Notes under the pieces: generated by a model
The model's database searches: none
Told to the model about the DNA's origin: nothing
What the model saw: the letters and a program-made list of their open reading frames with translations, nothing else
Program-made: the position numbers and the translations under genes
Source of the DNA: Candidatus Gottesmanbacteria bacterium CG_4_10_14_0_8_um_filter_37_24
GTDB taxonomy: Bacteria > Patescibacteriota > Microgenomatia > 2-02-FULL-39-11
Reading direction: 5' to 3'
Assembly (NCBI GenBank): GCA_002785215.1
Contig: PFMK01000018.1
Location: 1-7,503 of the forward strand
Length of the DNA: 7,503 nucleotides
Shown here: in pieces, positions 5,555 to 7,503 of the stretch
How positions within the stretch are numbered: the first letter of the stretch is position 1
How the letters are laid out: each line of letters starts with the position of its first letter

Positions 5555-6010
5555 TTACTTGAATATGATCGGGAAGTGCAATCGCATCTGCATCGTGAGC
5601 GAGATGTGCATGCTCACGCAGGCCGCCGACGGGTCGTGATTGGTCAACTGCACCCAGTACCAAGCCGTATCGGGCACCGTGAAACTGATTCGTGTCCCGG
5701 ATTGCGGCAAGCTCGCGGCCGAGACATTGCCGGGTAAGCCCTTCTCGTCGTAAAGCGCCAGATCCGGGTCGCCGGGATTGCCGTTGGCGCTGATCGTGAC
5801 GACGGTGCCTTTCCGGGCGTAGAACTTGTACCAGCCCTCGGAATTGCCGGGCATGGTCAGGTTGGCGGTCTGGCTGGAGGCCAGTTGGATAGCGGTCTGC
5901 CAGGTCGTGTTCGGCGGGACCGGGCAGTCGGCGCTCTGAGCCTGCGCCATGGGCGCGGGCATCAGAAACAAGGCAAACAACAAGACGACAGCGAACAACT
6001 TGGGGAACAT
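5555..6010 (-). CDS. Secreted protein with a PPC-like beta-sandwich domain
   Basis: The 151-residue protein starts with a clear Sec signal peptide, MFPKLFAVVLLFALFLMPAP, with likely cleavage after A-Q-A at residue 24. The mature part resembles bacterial pre-peptidase C-terminal (PPC) domains: G-W-Y-K-F-Y-A (59-65), G-T-V-V-T-I-S-A (68-75), then G-D-P-D-L-A-L-Y-D-E-K-G (80-91) and W-Y-W-V-Q-L near 117-122. PPC domains usually accompany secreted proteases, but here the domain stands alone. Cys29 and Cys131 could form a disulfide. The tail L-H-F-P-I-I-F-K resembles short hydrophobic-Pro endings of Chloroflexi exported proteins. AGGAGGGTCCC precedes the ATG at 6008-6010. It is the middle gene of the operon, 17 bp after the zinc ribbon gene. 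Confidence 0.8.
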   Translation of the reverse strand: MFPKLFAVVLLFALFLMPAPMAQAQSADCPVPPNTTWQTAIQLASSQTANLTMPGNSEGWYKFYARKGTVVTISANGNPGDPDLALYDEKGLPGNVSAASLPQSGTRISFTVPDTAWYWVQLTNHDPSAACVSMHISLTMQMRLHFPIIFK

Positions 6011-6027
6011 GGGACCCTCCTGTTGGT

Positions 6028-6471
6028 TTATTGCTTCGTCCCGCAGTGCGGGCAGAAGCGGGCGTTAGGATCAATCTGCTTCCTACAGTTGGTGTTGATA
6101 CAGATTTTCTTGTCGTTGACAACCTTACCGTTGACGATGACGACATGCGAACCACCCATCGGTCTGATCGGGGTTGACGGAGTAAGAGGCAAACCGAGAC
6201 GCTTGCGCTCAGCCTCGTCCTCGCGGGCAATACGGGCGCGTTCAGCTTCGTTAACGCTTTTCACTCCTTTCAACTTGCCCAGCAAGCCGATTGCATCGCT
6301 GGCCAAGGCCATATCCCGTGCATCCTCACAAACCTCACAACCGCACAGGTTCTGGTCGTGTGGTCGCTTCGACTGAGTGCCGCAAGTGTTGCATTTAGCG
6401 ATGTAGTTGTCGGTGAAACCCGCTCCGCAGTTTGGGCACTTGCCTGGTAGATAAACAACATAGACAGACAT
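6028..6471 (-). CDS. Zinc ribbon protein with Cys clusters at both ends
   Basis: This 147-residue protein has four-Cys zinc ribbons at each end. The N-terminal one is K-C-P-N-C...K-C-N-T-C (Cys12, 15, 27, 30). The C-terminal one is C-I-N-T-N-C...F-C-P-H-C-G (Cys124, 129, 140, 143). A further cluster C-G-C-E-V-C (43, 45, 48) may complete or extend the first. Residues 72-92 are a charged helix (NEAERARIAREDEAERKRLG) and 95-122 a Pro/Val-rich link. There is no membrane segment or signal, so it is probably cytoplasmic. Such double ribbons usually mediate protein or nucleic acid contacts rather than catalysis. GAGGAG seven bases before the ATG at 6469-6471 is a good ribosome site. It is the first gene of the operon. 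Its link to a secreted and a membrane protein is unexplained. Confidence 0.83.
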   Translation of the reverse strand: MSVYVVYLPGKCPNCGAGFTDNYIAKCNTCGTQSKRPHDQNLCGCEVCEDARDMALASDAIGLLGKLKGVKSVNEAERARIAREDEAERKRLGLPLTPSTPIRPMGGSHVVIVNGKVVNDKKICINTNCRKQIDPNARFCPHCGTKQ

Positions 6472-6504
6472 GGTACACTCCTCTTCAAAAAAGATAGCCT
6501 CAGA

Positions 6505-6552
6505 TTACAGGCAAGCCGGGTGGAAAAAGTTTTCAGCCCAATTTGCCTGTAA
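6505..6552 (-). promoter_or_regulatory. 10-bp inverted repeat upstream of the three-gene operon
   Basis: TTACAGGCAA (6505-6514) pairs perfectly with TTGCCTGTAA (6543-6552) across 28 bases, 34 bp upstream of the first start codon. It could be a leader stem or a regulator site. No convincing -35/-10 pair is visible nearby; TGTAAT (6504-6509) is the best -10 candidate. Confidence 0.35.
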
Positions 6553-6824
6553 CCTAAGATGGAGACATTTAACATGTAACATTTAACAGATAACAATAAA
6601 CCCGCCTAAATCAAAGTTATACTGAAAAAACTCAGGTTTAAAATAAGTTTTTCCAGCATATACACTGAAACGAATAAATAGTTCCAGCGTAAACCCCTCT
6701 AATCAGCTATTGCAACCATTCCGGTTGCAAACCTGAGTAAGATGGGTATAAGTCAGACAATAAACAGCTGACAGATAAATATTAATCTTTAAAAATCGCC
6801 AAGCACCAGTCGGTACATGGCATC

Positions 6825-6848
6825 GTCATACACCAGACGGTGTATGAC
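6825..6848. repeat. Perfect 10-bp hairpin just inside the right flanking repeat
   Basis: GTCATACACC, loop AGAC, GGTGTATGAC. No T-tract follows on either strand, so it does not look like an intrinsic terminator. It abuts the flanking repeat at 6849, mirroring the hairpin at 5092-5115 beside the left copy. Confidence 0.7.
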
Positions 6849-6871
6849 TCGCAAAGTAGCAGGGAGAAAAA
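6849..6871 (-). repeat. Right copy of the inverted repeat flanking the GC-rich operon
   Basis: The plus strand reads TCGCAAAGTAGCAGGGAG followed by five A. Its reverse complement matches 5062-5086 over all 23 bases with two single-base gaps. Part of it (6857-6866) also pairs with CTCCCTGCTA at 6965-6974. The bases around that third site (6965-6982) match the repeat at about 14 of 18 positions, so a degenerate third copy may exist. Confidence 0.65.
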
Positions 6872-6974
6872 CTAGCCATGAAATCAGGAATCCTGATAAA
6901 AAAGGAAGACAGCGCATAAGCTGTCATCTTTGCCATCAGTTTTGCCAGGTTCACGGCCAGATAGCTCCCTGCTA
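6857..6974. ncRNA. Candidate multi-stem structured RNA or folded DNA element
   Basis: A closing stem of 10 bp (TAGCAGGGAG 6857-6866 with CTCCCTGCTA 6965-6974) encloses hairpins ATCAGGA/TCCTGAT (6883-6897) and GACAGC-GCATAA-GCTGTC (6908-6925). The ~118-base size and nested stems are what one expects of a structured RNA, but I match it to no known riboswitch or small RNA and the strand is uncertain. Overlap with the flanking repeat means it could equally be a repeat-element end. Confidence 0.25.
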
Positions 6975-7034
6975 ATTTCTTATTCAGTTGTTAAAGTGCA
7001 ATATTTTGTCTGAGGGCAGGCTCCAGACGTTACA

Positions 7035-7503
7035 TTATCTTCTAGCAATAGGTTCGCCCCTTAATGAAACGGATAAAGCATCATTCGTAAAATGCAATTC
7101 TGTTCCAGTTAAGTGAACTCCTAGAGGTTCTAATTGAGCGCTAAGAGCACTTGCCAATGCACTATTTGGATCACGAAGTTTATCCTGCGCTCTGCCTTTG
7201 ATATTGACTGCTGCTAAAGCCGCTCTACCCAAAAAATTAGCTTTTTCATTAATAGTAAGATCCACCAATCTGATTCTTCCTGGTTCTCTCTCATTTCCCA
7301 GGACACAATTGACGCCTATTTCGGCGCTAATTGGTTTTTGGACTTTCACAGTTCCTGAAGCTTTGCCTTGGTTTTGGGAAACAACCTTCTTAACCTGGAG
7401 GCAATTGTGGCTATCTTGGTAGGATTTTTCCTTTATCAGGAAAAGCCTGTGGTGCAAGAGCTTCTGGGCGGGATACTTATCATTTTCAGCGTCTGGCAAA
7501 TGA
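7035..7503 (-). CDS. C-terminal part of an unrecognised protein, probably with a junction near 7380
   Basis: The minus-strand frame is open from the window edge to TAA at 7035. The convincing part is the last ~110 residues: the strand-rich VKVQKPISAEIGVNCVLGNE, then VDLTINEKANFLGRAALAAV, a helix P-N-S-A-L-A-S-A-L-S-A-Q-L, and the end P-L-G-V-H-L-T-G-T-E-L-H-F-T-N-D. The final L-x-P-x-G-V-x-L-T-G pattern vaguely recalls DUF2993/LmeA-like lipid-binding proteins, but I would not name it. The first ~40 residues are doubtful, because the opposite strand there encodes a recognisable transporter fragment. If the gene starts inside the window, GTG at about 7350 with AGGA four bases before it is a candidate. 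Otherwise the true 5' part was lost at the junction. Confidence 0.55.
   Translation of the reverse strand, partial: HLPDAENDKYPAQKLLHHRLFLIKEKSYQDSHNCLQVKKVVSQNQGKASGTVKVQKPISAEIGVNCVLGNEREPGRIRLVDLTINEKANFLGRAALAAVNIKGRAQDKLRDPNSALASALSAQLEPLGVHLTGTELHFTNDALSVSLRGEPIARR
7383..7503 (+). pseudogene. C-terminal fragment of an EamA/DMT-family transporter
   Basis: The plus-strand frame NLLNLEAIVAILVGFFLYQE, then K-P-V-V-Q-E-L-L-G-G-I-L-I-I-F-S-V-W-Q, fits the last two helices of EamA drug/metabolite transporters. Expected features are present: L-E-[PA] before a hydrophobic helix with A and G, a Glu at the helix end, then G-G-x-L-I-I-F-S-V. The ~200 residues that should precede it are absent, because the frame meets TGA at 7356-7358. 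It continues past the window edge. Either the gene was truncated by a rearrangement or two sequences were joined here during assembly. Confidence 0.6.

Larger units (their letters stand above)
6597..7034. other. Stretch without a convincing gene, holding several inverted repeats
   Basis: No frame here has good coding signals. What can be seen: a 10-bp inverted repeat ACTCAGGTTT (6630-6639) / AAACCTGAGT (6729-6738); inside it a hairpin TTGCAACC/GGTTGCAA (6710-6717/6723-6730); a perfect 10-bp stem with a 4-base loop (6825-6848); the right flanking repeat (6849-6871); and a multi-stem element (6857-6974). Just before it, ACATTTAACA occurs twice with a 14-bp period (6565-6588). Two short overlapping minus-strand frames at 6789-6987 are discussed among the findings. 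Confidence 0.5.

Noticed and set aside
5535..6230. Long minus-strand frame overlapping the secreted and zinc ribbon genes.
   Set aside because: It is Arg-rich as expected of a shadow frame in GC-rich DNA, and the overlapped frames carry a signal peptide, a PPC-like domain and zinc ribbons with ribosome sites.
5885..6376. Plus-strand frame of 163 codons opposite the operon.
   Set aside because: No ribosome site or domain is visible, and it is antisense to two well-supported genes.
6503..6512. GATTACAGGC, as in human Alu elements, as a contamination sign.
   Set aside because: Only ten bases match and the surroundings do not resemble Alu.

Overview
The window looks like metagenomic sequence from a small-genome, AT-leaning bacterium. 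My best guess is Patescibacteria/CPR, possibly a Microgenomates-like lineage. This rests on style only: short hypothetical proteins, a miniature AbiEii-type gene pair, and genes with consensus promoters almost touching the start codon and no Shine-Dalgarno site. There is no rRNA, tRNA or universal marker to settle taxonomy.

Layout. (1) 1-89: the last 28 codons of an IS5-family-like transposase run in from the left edge and overlap, tail to tail, the end of the next gene. (2) 70-2540, minus strand: two repeat-built soluble proteins. The first has four ~90-residue helical repeats, two of them nearly identical in DNA. The second has a Pro/Ala-rich leader and three ~72-residue helical repeats. 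(3) 2541-2774: a divergent promoter region with nested inverted repeats. (4) 2775-3870, plus strand: one P-loop ATPase gene broken by a +1 frameshift and an in-frame TAA. (5) 3871-4093: AT-rich spacer holding only a weak 8-bp inverted repeat (4010-4017/4038-4045). (6) 4094-4941, minus strand: an AbiEii-type nucleotidyltransferase and an overlapping 68-residue partner, a probable toxin-antitoxin-like pair. (7) About 4990-6480: a visibly GC-richer island with a minus-strand operon of three genes (zinc ribbon protein, secreted PPC-like protein, three-helix membrane protein), each with a strong Shine-Dalgarno site. Near-identical inverted copies of a 23-25-bp sequence, each with a hairpin directly inside it, flank the operon at 5062-5086 and 6849-6871. 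(8) 6480-7034: structured DNA with no convincing gene. (9) 7035-7503: the C-terminal part of an unrecognised minus-strand protein, while the opposite strand of the last ~120 bases encodes an EamA transporter fragment, so a junction probably lies near 7380.

The island differs from its flanks in base composition, translation-start signals and likely origin. It is therefore either horizontally acquired, possibly as an element bounded by the inverted repeats, or an assembly join. The secreted protein ends in a short hydrophobic-Pro-hydrophobic-Lys tail that recalls exported Chloroflexi proteins. The best leads are the inverted-repeat-bounded three-gene cassette, the compact AbiEii pair with a palindrome at its promoter, the lineage-specific repeat proteins that share a Pro-rich leader style with the broken ATPase, and a multi-stem RNA candidate at 6857-6974.
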